Shown: positions 14,803 to 22,905, counted from the stretch's first letter. The stretch is 64,000 bases of DNA from DASYTH01 sp035762905 (GCF_035762905.1 NZ_DASUCC010000040.1:1-64000); one strand, 5' to 3'. The notes: generated by a model not told the origin, from the letters alone. Program-made: numbers and translations.

Positions 14803-16550
14803 TCGTCCGCGGGCTGGCCGGCATCGCGCTCGCGGTGGGCGCGCTGGCCGTGCTGTCGCTGTACCGGGAGACCCTCGGGGTTCCCGTCTCCGTGCTGGCA
14901 TTGCTGACCACCATGCTGTTCTGGGTCACGCAGGCGACCAGTTGGAACATCCTGTCCGGGTACAGCGGTTACTTCAGCTTCGGTCAGGCGGCCTACGTCG
15001 GCGTCGGCGCGTACACCACCGCGGTGCTGTTCGGCCGGCACCGGCTGGACTTCGGGCTCACCGTGCTGATCGCGGCCGGGTTGTGCGCGGTGCTCGCCCT
15101 CGGCATCGGGGTGCTCGCGTTCCGGCTGCGCTCGCTGCGCGGCGAGATCTTCGCGTTGCTCACCCTTGCGGTTCCGTTCATCCTGGCCGCGCTGGCCAGG
15201 ATCAACGGCTCGATCGACGGCGGTCAGGGGATCATCGTCGCCGTCCCGGACTTCCCGGCCTCGATCGGGCTTTTCCAGGATTTCCTCTACCTGGTCAACC
15301 TGCTGGTCGCCGGGGCGGCGGTCGCGGTGGCGTTCCTGATGGCCCGGACCAGGTCCGGCTGGGCGCTGGCCACGATCCGGGACGCCGAGGACGTCGGCGA
15401 GGCGCTGGGCGTGGCGACCTTCCGGTACAAGCTGACGGCTCTGGTGGCCAGCGCCGTGATCGGCGGGGTCGGCGGCAGCATCTTCGCGCTGCAGATCGGT
15501 TTCGTCACGGTGGACAGCGTGTTCACCCTGACCGTGCCGCTGTTCGTGATCGTGATGAGCGTGCTCGGCGGGCGCACGCACTGGATCGGCCCGGTGCTCG
15601 GCGCCGTCCTGGTCGTGCTGCTGCAGGACCGGTTGACCGCGGCCGATCTGCTCGGCTGGCAGCCGGTGATCCTTGGCGGCGTGCTGATCGCGATGGTGCT
15701 GGCCGCGCCGGAAGGGCTCTACCCCCGGGTGCGCGCGCTGCTGCCGGCGTCCCGGCGGGCCCGCCCGGTCGATCCGTCCGAACTGGACATTCGAATGTCC
15801 CCTGTGGACGGTGCGGAAACCGCTCTGGTCGAATGCGACGAGCTCACCAAGAACTTCGGCGGGGTGCGGGCCGTTGCCGGTCTCTCGCTGCGCATCCGGG
15901 CCGGCGAGCTGGTCGGCCTGATCGGTCCGAACGGCTCCGGCAAGACCACCCTGGTCAGCCTGCTGGCCGGCAGCGTGCGCCCGACCGGCGGAACCGTGCG
16001 GATCGCCGGCCGGGACACCACGGGGCTGCCGCCGCACCGGATCGCGCACCTCGGCGTGGCCCGCACCTACCAGATCCCCCGGCCGTTCGCGTCGATGACC
16101 GTGCGGGACAACGTGGCCATGGCCATCATGTTCGGCCGCGAGCCCGAGCGGAGCCTGACCCGGGCACGCCGGGTGGCCACCGGGCACCTGGCCATGGTCG
16201 GGCTGGAGAAACTGGCCCACGCCGCCCCGGCCGCGCTCAACCTGCACCAGCGCCAGCTGCTGGAGATCGCCCGGGCGCTGGCCACCGCGCCGGCCGTGCT
16301 GCTGCTCGACGAGGCGCTGGCCGGGCTCAACCCGGCCGAGATCGACAACGCCGTCGAGGTGATCCGCCGGATCCACGCCTCCGGTGTGGCCATCGTGATC
16401 GTCGAGCACCTGTTGCGGGTCGTCCGGGCGGTGGCCACCCGGGTGGTGGTGCTCGACCGCGGGTCCGTGCTGGCCGACGGCGACCCCGCGACGGTGCTGG
16501 CCGACCCGGCCGTGGTCCGGGCCTACCTGGGGAAGCGGTCCCATGCTTGA
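14799..16550 (+). CDS. LivM permease fused to LivG ATPase
   Basis: 583 aa from GTG 14799. Residues 1-310 are a LivM permease (SWNILSGYSGYFSFGQAAYV, GRTHWIGPVLGAVLVVLLQ). After a short linker (about 315-340) residues 342-583 form a LivG-type ATPase with Walker A GPNGSGKTT (376-384) and Walker B AVLLLDEALAGLNPAE. The ABC signature, LSYGQ in LivG, is replaced by NLHQRQLLEIARAL, losing the Ser-Gly core. LivF downstream keeps a normal signature, so the heterodimer could still have one consensus site. Fusion of LivM and LivG is known in some actinobacteria and proteobacteria. It overlaps livF by eight bases. Confidence 0.9.
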   Translation: MIVRGLAGIALAVGALAVLSLYRETLGVPVSVLALLTTMLFWVTQATSWNILSGYSGYFSFGQAAYVGVGAYTTAVLFGRHRLDFGLTVLIAAGLCAVLALGIGVLAFRLRSLRGEIFALLTLAVPFILAALARINGSIDGGQGIIVAVPDFPASIGLFQDFLYLVNLLVAGAAVAVAFLMARTRSGWALATIRDAEDVGEALGVATFRYKLTALVASAVIGGVGGSIFALQIGFVTVDSVFTLTVPLFVIVMSVLGGRTHWIGPVLGAVLVVLLQDRLTAADLLGWQPVILGGVLIAMVLAAPEGLYPRVRALLPASRRARPVDPSELDIRMSPVDGAETALVECDELTKNFGGVRAVAGLSLRIRAGELVGLIGPNGSGKTTLVSLLAGSVRPTGGTVRIAGRDTTGLPPHRIAHLGVARTYQIPRPFASMTVRDNVAMAIMFGREPERSLTRARRVATGHLAMVGLEKLAHAAPAALNLHQRQLLEIARALATAPAVLLLDEALAGLNPAEIDNAVEVIRRIHASGVAIVIVEHLLRVVRAVATRVVVLDRGSVLADGDPATVLADPAVVRAYLGKRSHA

Positions 16551-17247
16551 GGTCAGCGAGCTGGACGCCTGGTACGGCGACGCGCGGGCGCTGTGGGGCG
16601 TGTCGCTGACGGTCGGCGCCGGCGAGACGGTGAGCATCATCGGCCCGAACGGCGCCGGGAAGTCGACGATCGTGGCGGCGATCGCCGGTTTGCACCCGTC
16701 GGTCCGCGGCCAGGTGACGGTCGACGACGAGGACGTGCTGCGGCTGCCCGCGCACCGGGTCTGCGCCCGGGGCGTGGCGATCGTGCCGGAGGGCCGGCGG
16801 GTGTTCGGCAGCATGTCGGTGCACGAGAACCTGGTTCTCGGCGCCTACCGCCGGGGGGTCCGCGAGCGGTACCGGCGCACCATGGCCGGCGTGCTCGAGC
16901 TGTTCCCGCGGCTGGCCGCCCGGTCCGCGCAGCCGGCCGGCACGCTGTCCGGCGGGGAGCAGCAGATGCTCGCCATCGGCCGGGCGCTGATGGCCGACCC
17001 GCGGCTACTGCTGCTGGACGAGCCGTCCCTCGGCCTGGCCCCGGTGGTGCTGGACGAGGTGTTCGCCGCGATCGGCGCGATCAACGCGCGCGGCGTCAGC
17101 GTGCTCCTGGTCGAACAGGACATCGACCGCGCCCTGGAGATCTCGACGCGCGGCTACCTGCTGATCGAGGGCCGAATCGTGGCCGGCGCGCCCGCAGCCG
17201 AACTGCGCGACCGCGAAGACGTCCGCCGCGGCATCCTCGGCCTGTAG
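16543..17247 (+). CDS. livF: LivF-type ABC ATPase
   Basis: 234 aa. Walker A IIGPNGAGKSTIVAAIAGL, intact signature TLSGGEQQMLAIGRALMADP, Walker B LLLLDEPSLGLAPVV and switch His replaced by the LivF-typical VEQD. Short (no extra domain), as expected for LivF. It overlaps the LivM-LivG gene, is last in the transport operon, and is followed by an 82-base gap with the promoter of the GntR gene. Confidence 0.92.
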   Translation: MLEVSELDAWYGDARALWGVSLTVGAGETVSIIGPNGAGKSTIVAAIAGLHPSVRGQVTVDDEDVLRLPAHRVCARGVAIVPEGRRVFGSMSVHENLVLGAYRRGVRERYRRTMAGVLELFPRLAARSAQPAGTLSGGEQQMLAIGRALMADPRLLLLDEPSLGLAPVVLDEVFAAIGAINARGVSVLLVEQDIDRALEISTRGYLLIEGRIVAGAPAAELRDREDVRRGILGL

Positions 17248-17267
17248 CTGGGCCTGCTGGCGAATCC

Positions 17268-17322
17268 TGTCGACAAGATTGCCGCGAATATTGTTGACGA
17301 TTCTGTCACACCGTTTTAGGGT
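17268..17322 (+). promoter_or_regulatory. Promoter of the GntR operon, probably leaderless, with operator-like palindromes
   Basis: -35 TTGACG (17294-17299), a 17-base spacer and -10 TAGGGT (17317-17322). The ATG is at 17330, seven bases after the -10 box, so transcription should start at or next to the start codon. Upstream lies the palindrome TGTCGACA (17268-17275), and GTCGACAA pairs imperfectly with TTGTTGAC (17291-17298). FadR-type regulators often bind such TTGT-N-ACAA-like sites. Confidence 0.6.
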
Positions 17323-17329
17323 CCGCGGC

Positions 17330-17977
17330 ATGCGACCGCACGAAGGCGAAACCGGCAAGCGGACGGCGATCGCCGCGCTCCGTGCGGCGATCGCCGAGGG
17401 TGACATGGTTCCCGGGCAGCGGCTGGTCGAGTCCGAGCTGGCCGAGCTGTTCGGGGTGACCAGGGCGAGCCTGCGGGCCGCGCTGATCGACCTGACCGCG
17501 GCCGGCCTGGTCGAGCGGATCCCCAACCGCGGCGCCCGGGTCCGGCTGGTCACCGTCCCGGAGGCGGTGGCCATCACCGAATGCCGGATGGTGCTGGAGG
17601 GACTGTGCGCGGCCAAGGCCGCCGAACTGGCCACCGACGCCGAGATCGACGAGCTGACCGGGCTCGGCGACGCGATGCGCCTTGCGGTCACCGACGGCGA
17701 GCCGATGAAGTACTCGGCGCTCAACCGCGTACTGCACACCCGGGTGCGCGAGATCGCCGCCCAGCCGGTGGCGAACGAGCTGCTGGAACGGTTGCAGGGC
17801 CAGCTGGTCCGGCACCAGTACCGGCTGGCGCTGCGCCCCGGCCGGCCGGCCCGCTCGCTCGAGGAGCACCTGGCGATCGTGGCCGCCATCGCCGGCCGGG
17901 ACCCGGGCACGGCCGAGGCGGCCACCCGCGCCCACCTGCGCAGCGTGATCGACGCGCTGCGCGAGTCCGACAGCTGA
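17330..17977 (+). CDS. GntR-family regulator, FadR (FCD) subfamily
   Basis: 215 aa. The N-terminal winged helix has the family core ESELAELFGVTRASLRAALI and GLVERIPNRGARVRLV; residues 80-205 form an FCD ligand domain (ECRMVLEGLCAAKAAELA, HTRVREIAAQPVANELLERL). It sits at the head of the ring-cleavage operon, 12 bases before the PIG-L-type gene, and after the importer genes, so it most likely senses a pathway substrate or intermediate and controls both blocks. Confidence 0.88.
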   Translation: MRPHEGETGKRTAIAALRAAIAEGDMVPGQRLVESELAELFGVTRASLRAALIDLTAAGLVERIPNRGARVRLVTVPEAVAITECRMVLEGLCAAKAAELATDAEIDELTGLGDAMRLAVTDGEPMKYSALNRVLHTRVREIAAQPVANELLERLQGQLVRHQYRLALRPGRPARSLEEHLAIVAAIAGRDPGTAEAATRAHLRSVIDALRESDS

Positions 17978-17989
17978 AGGAGCGGTTTC

Positions 17990-18715
17990 ATGCCGGGATC
18001 CCTGCTGGTGATCAGCGCGCACGCGGGCGACTTCGTCTGGCGTGCCTCCGGCGCCATCGCGCTGGCCACCGCCCGCGGCGAGCGCGCCAAGGTCGTCTGC
18101 CTGAGCTACGGCGAGCGCGGCGAGTCGGCAAGGGCCTGGCGGGACGGGCTGGCCCTTGACGAGATCAAACACCTGCGCCGGTCCGAGGCCACCTCAGCGG
18201 CGGCGGTACTCGGCGCGGAGATCGAGTTCTTCGACGCGGGCGACTACCCGCTGCCGGAGAGCGCGGAACTGGTCGACCGCCTGGTCCGGGTCTACCGGGA
18301 CGTCGAGCCCGCGGTGGTGCTCACCCATCCGCCCGCCGACCCGTACAACGGCGACCATCCGGCCGCCTCCCGGATGGCGCTGCAGGCCAGGGTGCTCGCC
18401 CAGGCCATCGGCTACGAGGCACCGGGCGATCCGCTCGGCGCTCCCCCGGTGTTCTTCTTCGAGCCGCATCAGCCCGAGCAGTGCGACTTCCGGCCGAACC
18501 TGCTGCTGGACATCACCCCGGTGTTCGAGGTCAAACGTCAGGCGATGGAGTGCCTGCCGGCCCAGCGGCACATGTGGGACTACTACACCGATCTGGCCGT
18601 GCGCCGCGGCGTGCAGCTCAACCGCAACGCCGGGCCCAACCTCGGCCGGACCCACGGCACCAGGGCCGAGGCCTACGTCCGCCTCTTCCCCCAAACCACG
18701 GAGGTCCTGGCATGA
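17990..18715 (+). CDS. galB: PIG-L-fold hydrolase/hydratase, candidate 4-oxalomesaconate hydratase
   Basis: 241 aa. The zinc motif at the N-terminus is atypical: SAHAGDFVWRASG stands where LmbE/PIG-L enzymes have [AP]H-P-D-D. A downstream His region, HPPADPYNGDHPAASRMAL, carries the H-x(n)-D-H cluster. GalB of the Pseudomonas putida gallate pathway is a PIG-L-fold enzyme that hydrates 4-oxalomesaconate, and members of that branch diverge from true deacetylases. Its tight coupling (ATGA overlap) with RraA- and PrpF-type genes argues for the hydratase role. From sequence alone, an N-deacetylase acting on a sugar or thiol conjugate cannot be excluded. Confidence 0.7.
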   Translation: MPGSLLVISAHAGDFVWRASGAIALATARGERAKVVCLSYGERGESARAWRDGLALDEIKHLRRSEATSAAAVLGAEIEFFDAGDYPLPESAELVDRLVRVYRDVEPAVVLTHPPADPYNGDHPAASRMALQARVLAQAIGYEAPGDPLGAPPVFFFEPHQPEQCDFRPNLLLDITPVFEVKRQAMECLPAQRHMWDYYTDLAVRRGVQLNRNAGPNLGRTHGTRAEAYVRLFPQTTEVLA

Positions 18716-19416
18716 CACCGGTCGTTGTCACCGGCCCGCCCCGCGCCAATCTGTCCACAGTGGACGAGTTGGCCGCCCTCGGGGTGGCCACCGCGCACGA
18801 GGCGATGGGCCGCGCCGGCTACCTCGGTAGCGCACTTCGCCCGGTGCAGCAGGGTGTCCGGGTCGGCGGTACCGCCGTGACCGCGCTGTGCGCCCCGGGC
18901 GACAACCTGATGATCCACGCGGCGGTGGAGCAGTGCGCGGCCGGCGACCTGCTCGTGGTGGCCACCACCTCGCCGAGCACGGACGGGTTCTTCGGTGAGC
19001 TGCTGGCCACGGCGCTGCGGGTGCGCGGGGTCCGCGGCCTGGTCACCGGGACCGGCGTGCGGGACGTCGCGGAGCTGCGGGCGATGGGATTTCCGGTGTG
19101 GTCGGCCGCGGTCAGCGCGCAGGGCACGGTGAAGGCCACGGCCGGCGCGGTGAACGTTCCGGTCGTGCTCGGCGGTCAGCCGGTGGGTCCGGGCGACGCG
19201 GTCCTTGCCGACGACGACGGGGTGCTGTGCGTGCCACGCCGGCAGGTCGCCGCGGTGCTCGACGCGGCCAGGTCCCGGGTGGCCAAGGAGGAGGCCGCCC
19301 GCGCGGCGTTCGTCGCCGGCGAGCTGGGCCTGGACCGGTACGGGCTGCGCGAGCGGCTGGCAGGTCTCGGCGTGCGGTACCTGACCGCCGAGCAGTACGC
19401 GGCGGAAGTCCAATGA
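18712..19416 (+). CDS. galC: RraA-fold aldolase, candidate 4-carboxy-4-hydroxy-2-oxoadipate aldolase
   Basis: 234 aa, ATG overlapping the previous stop. The fold markers of the HMG/CHA aldolase group are LGVATAHEAMGRAGYLGSAL, TAVTALCAPGDNLMIHAAVE, RGVRGLVTGTGVRDVAELRA (active-site Arg and metal Asp region: G-x-x-R-D) and VLADDDGVLCVPR. Class II CHA aldolases split 4-carboxy-4-hydroxy-2-oxoadipate into pyruvate and oxaloacetate, the last step of protocatechuate 4,5-cleavage and gallate routes. RraA proper lacks the catalytic Asp; here G-T-G-V-R-D is intact, supporting an enzyme. Confidence 0.8.
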   Translation: MTPVVVTGPPRANLSTVDELAALGVATAHEAMGRAGYLGSALRPVQQGVRVGGTAVTALCAPGDNLMIHAAVEQCAAGDLLVVATTSPSTDGFFGELLATALRVRGVRGLVTGTGVRDVAELRAMGFPVWSAAVSAQGTVKATAGAVNVPVVLGGQPVGPGDAVLADDDGVLCVPRRQVAAVLDAARSRVAKEEAARAAFVAGELGLDRYGLRERLAGLGVRYLTAEQYAAEVQ

Positions 19417-20477
19417 CCACAGGGATTGCGTGCCTGCTGATGCGCGGCGGCACGTCGAAGGGCGCCTACTTCCTCGCCGACGACCTGCCGGCGGACCCGG
19501 CCGTCCGGGACGACCTGCTGCTGCGCGTGCTCGGCAGCCCGGACCCGCGACAGATCGACGGGATCGGCGGCGCGCATCCGTTGACCAGCAAGGTGGCCGT
19601 GATCTCCCCCTCGGCCGAGTCGGACGTCGACGTGGACTACCTGTTCCTGCAACTGGGTGTCGAGCAGGCCACCGTGTCCGACCGGCAGAACTGCGGCAAC
19701 CTGCTTGCCGGGGTCGGGCCGTTCGCCGTCGAACGCGGTCTGGTGGCCGCGGGCGCCGAGCGGACCACGGTGCGCATCCGCATGGTCAACTCGAAGTCCG
19801 TTGCGGTGGCGACGTTTCCGACGCCCGACGGCGCGGTGGACTACGCCGGGGACACCGCCATCTGCGGCGTGCCCGGCACCGCGGCACCGGTGACCCTGGA
19901 CTTCGCCGACACCGCCGGATCGGCCTGCGGTGCCCTGCTGCCGACCGGATCGCGGTGCGACGTCATCGACGGCGTGGAGGTCACCTGCGTCGACAACGGC
20001 ATGCCGGTGGTGGTCGCCGCCGCGAGCGAGCTCGGCGTGACCGGCTACGAAACCGTGGCGGAGCTCGCCGCCGACGCGGAGTTGGCCGAGCGGGTCCGGT
20101 CGCTGCGGTTGCGCGCCGGAACCCTGATGGGGCTCGGTGATGTCGAGACCGCGTCGATCCCGAAGGTCACGCTCGTGGCGCCGGCCCGGAGCGGCGGGAC
20201 GCTGTGCACCCGGACGTTCATCCCCGTGCGGCCGCACGACTCGATCGGCGTGCTCGGCGCGATCAGCGTCGGCACCGCCGCGCTGCTCGACGGCACCACG
20301 GCGCACGACCTGGCCCGGCCGCCCGGCCCGGACCGGCCGCTGCGCATCGAGCACCCGACCGGGCACCTCGACGTCACGGTGGAGCTCGACCACCGTCCGG
20401 TTCCGGTGGTGCGCCGCTCCGGCGTGCTCCGCACCGCCCGCAAGCTGTTCGACGGCCTGGTCTTCCCCCGCCCCTAG
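19413..20477 (+). CDS. galD: PrpF-fold isomerase, candidate 4-oxalomesaconate tautomerase
   Basis: 354 aa, again with an ATGA overlap. The start IACLLMRGGTSKGAYFLAD, then QIDGIGGAHPLTSKVAVISP and DRQNCGNLLAGVGPFAVERG, match the PrpF/methylitaconate isomerase family, including the catalytic Cys in NCGN; the second catalytic half has ASIPKVTLVAPA and HDSIGVLGAISVGTAALL. GalD of P. putida, which converts the keto to the enol form of 4-oxalomesaconate, belongs to this fold. Next to the PIG-L and RraA genes that assignment is more likely than aconitate isomerisation. Confidence 0.8.
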   Translation: MTTGIACLLMRGGTSKGAYFLADDLPADPAVRDDLLLRVLGSPDPRQIDGIGGAHPLTSKVAVISPSAESDVDVDYLFLQLGVEQATVSDRQNCGNLLAGVGPFAVERGLVAAGAERTTVRIRMVNSKSVAVATFPTPDGAVDYAGDTAICGVPGTAAPVTLDFADTAGSACGALLPTGSRCDVIDGVEVTCVDNGMPVVVAAASELGVTGYETVAELAADAELAERVRSLRLRAGTLMGLGDVETASIPKVTLVAPARSGGTLCTRTFIPVRPHDSIGVLGAISVGTAALLDGTTAHDLARPPGPDRPLRIEHPTGHLDVTVELDHRPVPVVRRSGVLRTARKLFDGLVFPRP

Positions 20478-20488
20478 GAGCGTCCACG

Positions 20489-21436
20489 ATGGCCCTGCTG
20501 CACGACATCGCCCATCTCGGCCACGTCGAGCTGCACACCCCCGAACCCGAGCGCAGCCTGTGGTTCTTCACCGAAGTGTTGGGGCTGACCGAGAACGGCC
20601 GGGACGCCGACTCGGTATACCTGCGCTGCTGGGACGACTACGAGCACCACAGCCTCACCTTGACCGCGCACCACACCTCGGGCCTGCGCCGGACCTGGCT
20701 GCGGGCGGCGAGCCAGGCGGCACTGGACCGCCGGGTGGCCGCGATCGAGCGGACCGGCCGCGGGATCGGCTGGATGGACGGCGAACCGGGCATCGGGCCG
20801 GCGTACCTGTGCACCGACCCTGACGGCCACGAGTACGCGCTGTACTGGGAGTCCGAGTGGTTCGACCCGCCGGTCGAGCTGCGCCCGGCGCTGAAGAACC
20901 AGGCGCAGGCCTACCCGGCGCGGGGCGTGTGCGTGCGCCGGATCGACCACGTCAACTTTCTCGCCGTGGCCACCGAACCCAACGGCGACTTCGTCCGCGA
21001 CCTGCTCGGCGGGCGGGTGACCGAGCAGATCCAACTGGACAGCGGGGAGATCAGCGCGCAGTGGCTGCACTTCCAGCAGAAGTCCTACGACCTGGTGTAC
21101 ACCCGGGACCGGACCGGAACCGCCGGCCGGCTGCACCACATCGCCTTCGCCACCGACACCCGCGAGGACATCCTGCGGGCCGCGGACATCTGCCTGGACC
21201 GGGGCGTGCACATCGAGACCGGCCCGCACAAGCACGCCATCCAGCAGACGTTCTTCCTCTACGTCTACGAGCCCGGCGGGAACCGGATCGAGCTGTGCAA
21301 CCCGGTCGCCCGCCTGGTGTTCGCCCCCGACTGGCGCACGATCACCTGGACCGAGGCGGAGCGGGCCAAGGGCCAGGCGTGGGGCCTGCAGACCATCGAG
21401 TCGTTCCACACGCACGGCACCCCGCCGGTCGGCTGA
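20489..21436 (+). CDS. Type I (vicinal oxygen chelate) extradiol ring-cleavage dioxygenase
   Basis: 315 aa, start fixed by AGGAG at 20476-20480. Two VOC modules: residues 5-122 (HLGHVELHTPEPERSLWFFT) and 148-275 (RRIDHVNFLAVATEPNGDF). The iron ligands of the catalytic module are visible as H154 (IDHVNF), H217 (RLHHIAFA) and E268 (GGNRIELCNP), with the active-site Tyr in FLYVYEPGGN. This is the catechol 2,3-dioxygenase class. Known gallate and protocatechuate 4,5-dioxygenases are type II LigB-like enzymes, so its place after three oxalomesaconate-pathway genes is unusual. The product must be able to enter that pathway, which suits a trihydroxy-benzoate. Confidence 0.88.
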   Translation: MALLHDIAHLGHVELHTPEPERSLWFFTEVLGLTENGRDADSVYLRCWDDYEHHSLTLTAHHTSGLRRTWLRAASQAALDRRVAAIERTGRGIGWMDGEPGIGPAYLCTDPDGHEYALYWESEWFDPPVELRPALKNQAQAYPARGVCVRRIDHVNFLAVATEPNGDFVRDLLGGRVTEQIQLDSGEISAQWLHFQQKSYDLVYTRDRTGTAGRLHHIAFATDTREDILRAADICLDRGVHIETGPHKHAIQQTFFLYVYEPGGNRIELCNPVARLVFAPDWRTITWTEAERAKGQAWGLQTIESFHTHGTPPVG

Positions 21437-21450
21437 CCGCGGCAACCTCC

Positions 21451-21858
21451 TCACGCAGCCCGGCGCGCGCCGAGGATGTCCAGGTAGTGCTGGTTGAACA
21501 TGACGCCGATCAGGTTGCCGAACGGGTCGGTCACCGAGGCCGTGACGAACCCCTCGCCGCGCTCGGTCACCGGCTCGTGCTCGGTGGCGCCGAGGGAGCG
21601 CAGCCGGGCGAACGCGGCCTCGATGTCGTCGACGTGCCAGTAGGCCACCGCCCCGCCGGTTCCGCGCGGCGGCACGAACCGGCTGTCCACGATGCCCAGC
21701 TCGTGCTGGTAGTCGCCGATCCGGAACTCGACGTAGGCCGGCTTGCCCCCGGCGTCGCGCCGGAAGTACGGCTCAACGCCGAGCAGTTCGGTGTACCAGG
21801 CCGCGGCGGCCGCGACGTCGTCGGCGACGAGCACGAAAGTGGTCATTCCTCGCAACAT
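21451..21858 (-). CDS. VOC (glyoxalase/bleomycin-resistance-fold) protein
   Basis: 135 aa. The start ATG at 21858 has AAGGGA eight bases upstream; MTTF five residues later lacks spacing to GAGG. One VOC module: MTTFVLVADDVAAAAAWYTE, GGKPAYVEFRIGDYQHELGI and VTDPFGNLIGVMFNQHYL. E-type metal ligands near ELGI and IGVMF are consistent with a small ligand-binding or isomerase role; the substrate is unknown. It is divergent from the YafY-type regulator and shares its control region, so that regulator probably controls it. Confidence 0.8.
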   Translation of the reverse strand: MLRGMTTFVLVADDVAAAAAWYTELLGVEPYFRRDAGGKPAYVEFRIGDYQHELGIVDSRFVPPRGTGGAVAYWHVDDIEAAFARLRSLGATEHEPVTERGEGFVTASVTDPFGNLIGVMFNQHYLDILGARRAA

Positions 21859-21886
21859 CAGTTCGGTCCCTTCTCGCTCTTCTCGG

Positions 21887-21935
21887 CTGACAGAGACCAT
21901 CCTGCGGACTAAAGTGCTCATCAATTGAGCGCTTT
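21887..21935 (+). promoter_or_regulatory. Divergent control region of VOC gene and YafY-type regulator
   Basis: -35 CTGACA (21887-21892), a 17-base spacer and -10 TAAAGT (21910-21915) read toward the regulator. Starting in the -10 box is the inverted repeat AAAGTGCTCA-N5-TGAGCGCTTT (21911-21920 and 21926-21935), with one mismatch in ten pairs. It is the best operator candidate for the regulator encoded just downstream. Confidence 0.6.
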
Positions 21936-21954
21936 TTCGGGAAAGATCGAGAAC

Positions 21955-22905
21955 ATGCGTGCCGATCGTCTTGTCGCCGCCCTGCTGCTGATGCAGTCCC
22001 GGGGCCGGGTGACGGCCGCCGAGCTGGCCGGCGAGCTGGAGGTGTCGGTCGCCACCGCGCGCCGCGACCTGGATGCGCTGTCCGCGGCCGGCATCCCGGT
22101 CTACCCGCAACCTGGGCGCGGCGGCGGCTGGTCGCTGGTCGGCGGCGCCCGGACCGATCTGAGCGGGTTGTCCGCGCCCGAGGCCCGGGCGCTGTTCCTG
22201 CTCGCCGGTCCGGCGGCGGCGATCTCCGGGGACGCCAAGGCGGCGCTGCGCAAGCTGGTCCGGGCGCTGCCGACGACCTTCCGGGCCGATGCCGAGGCCG
22301 CGGCGAGCGCGACGGTGATCGACCCGACCCGGTGGGGCGAGCGCGGGCGGCGCCGGCCCGAGCTGGTGGAGTTGTTGCAGGCCGCGGTGATCGGCCGGCG
22401 GACGGTCCGGCTGACCTATCTGGACAACGCCCGGCGGCGCACCGAGCGGCTGGCCGACCCGTGGGGTCTGGTGGACAAGGACGACGTCTGGTACCTGGTC
22501 GCCGGCACCGACCGCGGCCGGCGGACGTTCCGGGTGGACCGGATCGCCGCCGCCGAGCCGACCGCGCGGACCTTCCAGCTCCCGGCCGACTTCCGCCTGG
22601 ACACCGCCTGGGAACAGGTGGTCGCCGAGGTGGAGCGGCGGCGCTCACGCACCTGGGCCACCGTGCTCATCGAGACCCGGTTCGTGCCCATCCTGCGCGA
22701 CCACTTCGGCCGGCACTGCCACACCGACGCCACGCTGGACGACGGCCGGTCCCGGGTTCGGCTGGGTGCCCCGACCGCCCTGGACATCGCCAGGAACCTG
22801 GCCGGCTGGGGCGCGCAGGTCGAGGTGCTCGAACCGCTCTCGGTGCGAACCGAGCTGGCCCGGATCGGCGCGGAGCTCGCCGGCCGCTACACCGGCGCCC
22901 GGTAG
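21955..22905 (+). CDS. YafY-type HTH/WYL-domain transcriptional regulator
   Basis: 316 aa from ATG 21955; the frame extends upstream to a TTG at 21925 that falls in the operator. N-terminal DeoR-like HTH (RADRLVAALLLMQSRGRVTA, LEVSVATARRDLDALSAAGI), then a WYL domain (LTYLDNARRRTERLADPWGL, VWYLVAGTDRGRRTFRVDRI) and the WCX extension at the end. WYL domains sense small ligands or nucleic-acid ends. Its 3' end overlaps the convergent NlpC gene by 19 bases. Confidence 0.88.
   Translation: MRADRLVAALLLMQSRGRVTAAELAGELEVSVATARRDLDALSAAGIPVYPQPGRGGGWSLVGGARTDLSGLSAPEARALFLLAGPAAAISGDAKAALRKLVRALPTTFRADAEAAASATVIDPTRWGERGRRRPELVELLQAAVIGRRTVRLTYLDNARRRTERLADPWGLVDKDDVWYLVAGTDRGRRTFRVDRIAAAEPTARTFQLPADFRLDTAWEQVVAEVERRRSRTWATVLIETRFVPILRDHFGRHCHTDATLDDGRSRVRLGAPTALDIARNLAGWGAQVEVLEPLSVRTELARIGAELAGRYTGAR

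Noticed and set aside
14178..16814. An 878-codon minus-strand frame
   Set aside because: Antisense to the Liv permease and ATPase genes; no recognisable motif.
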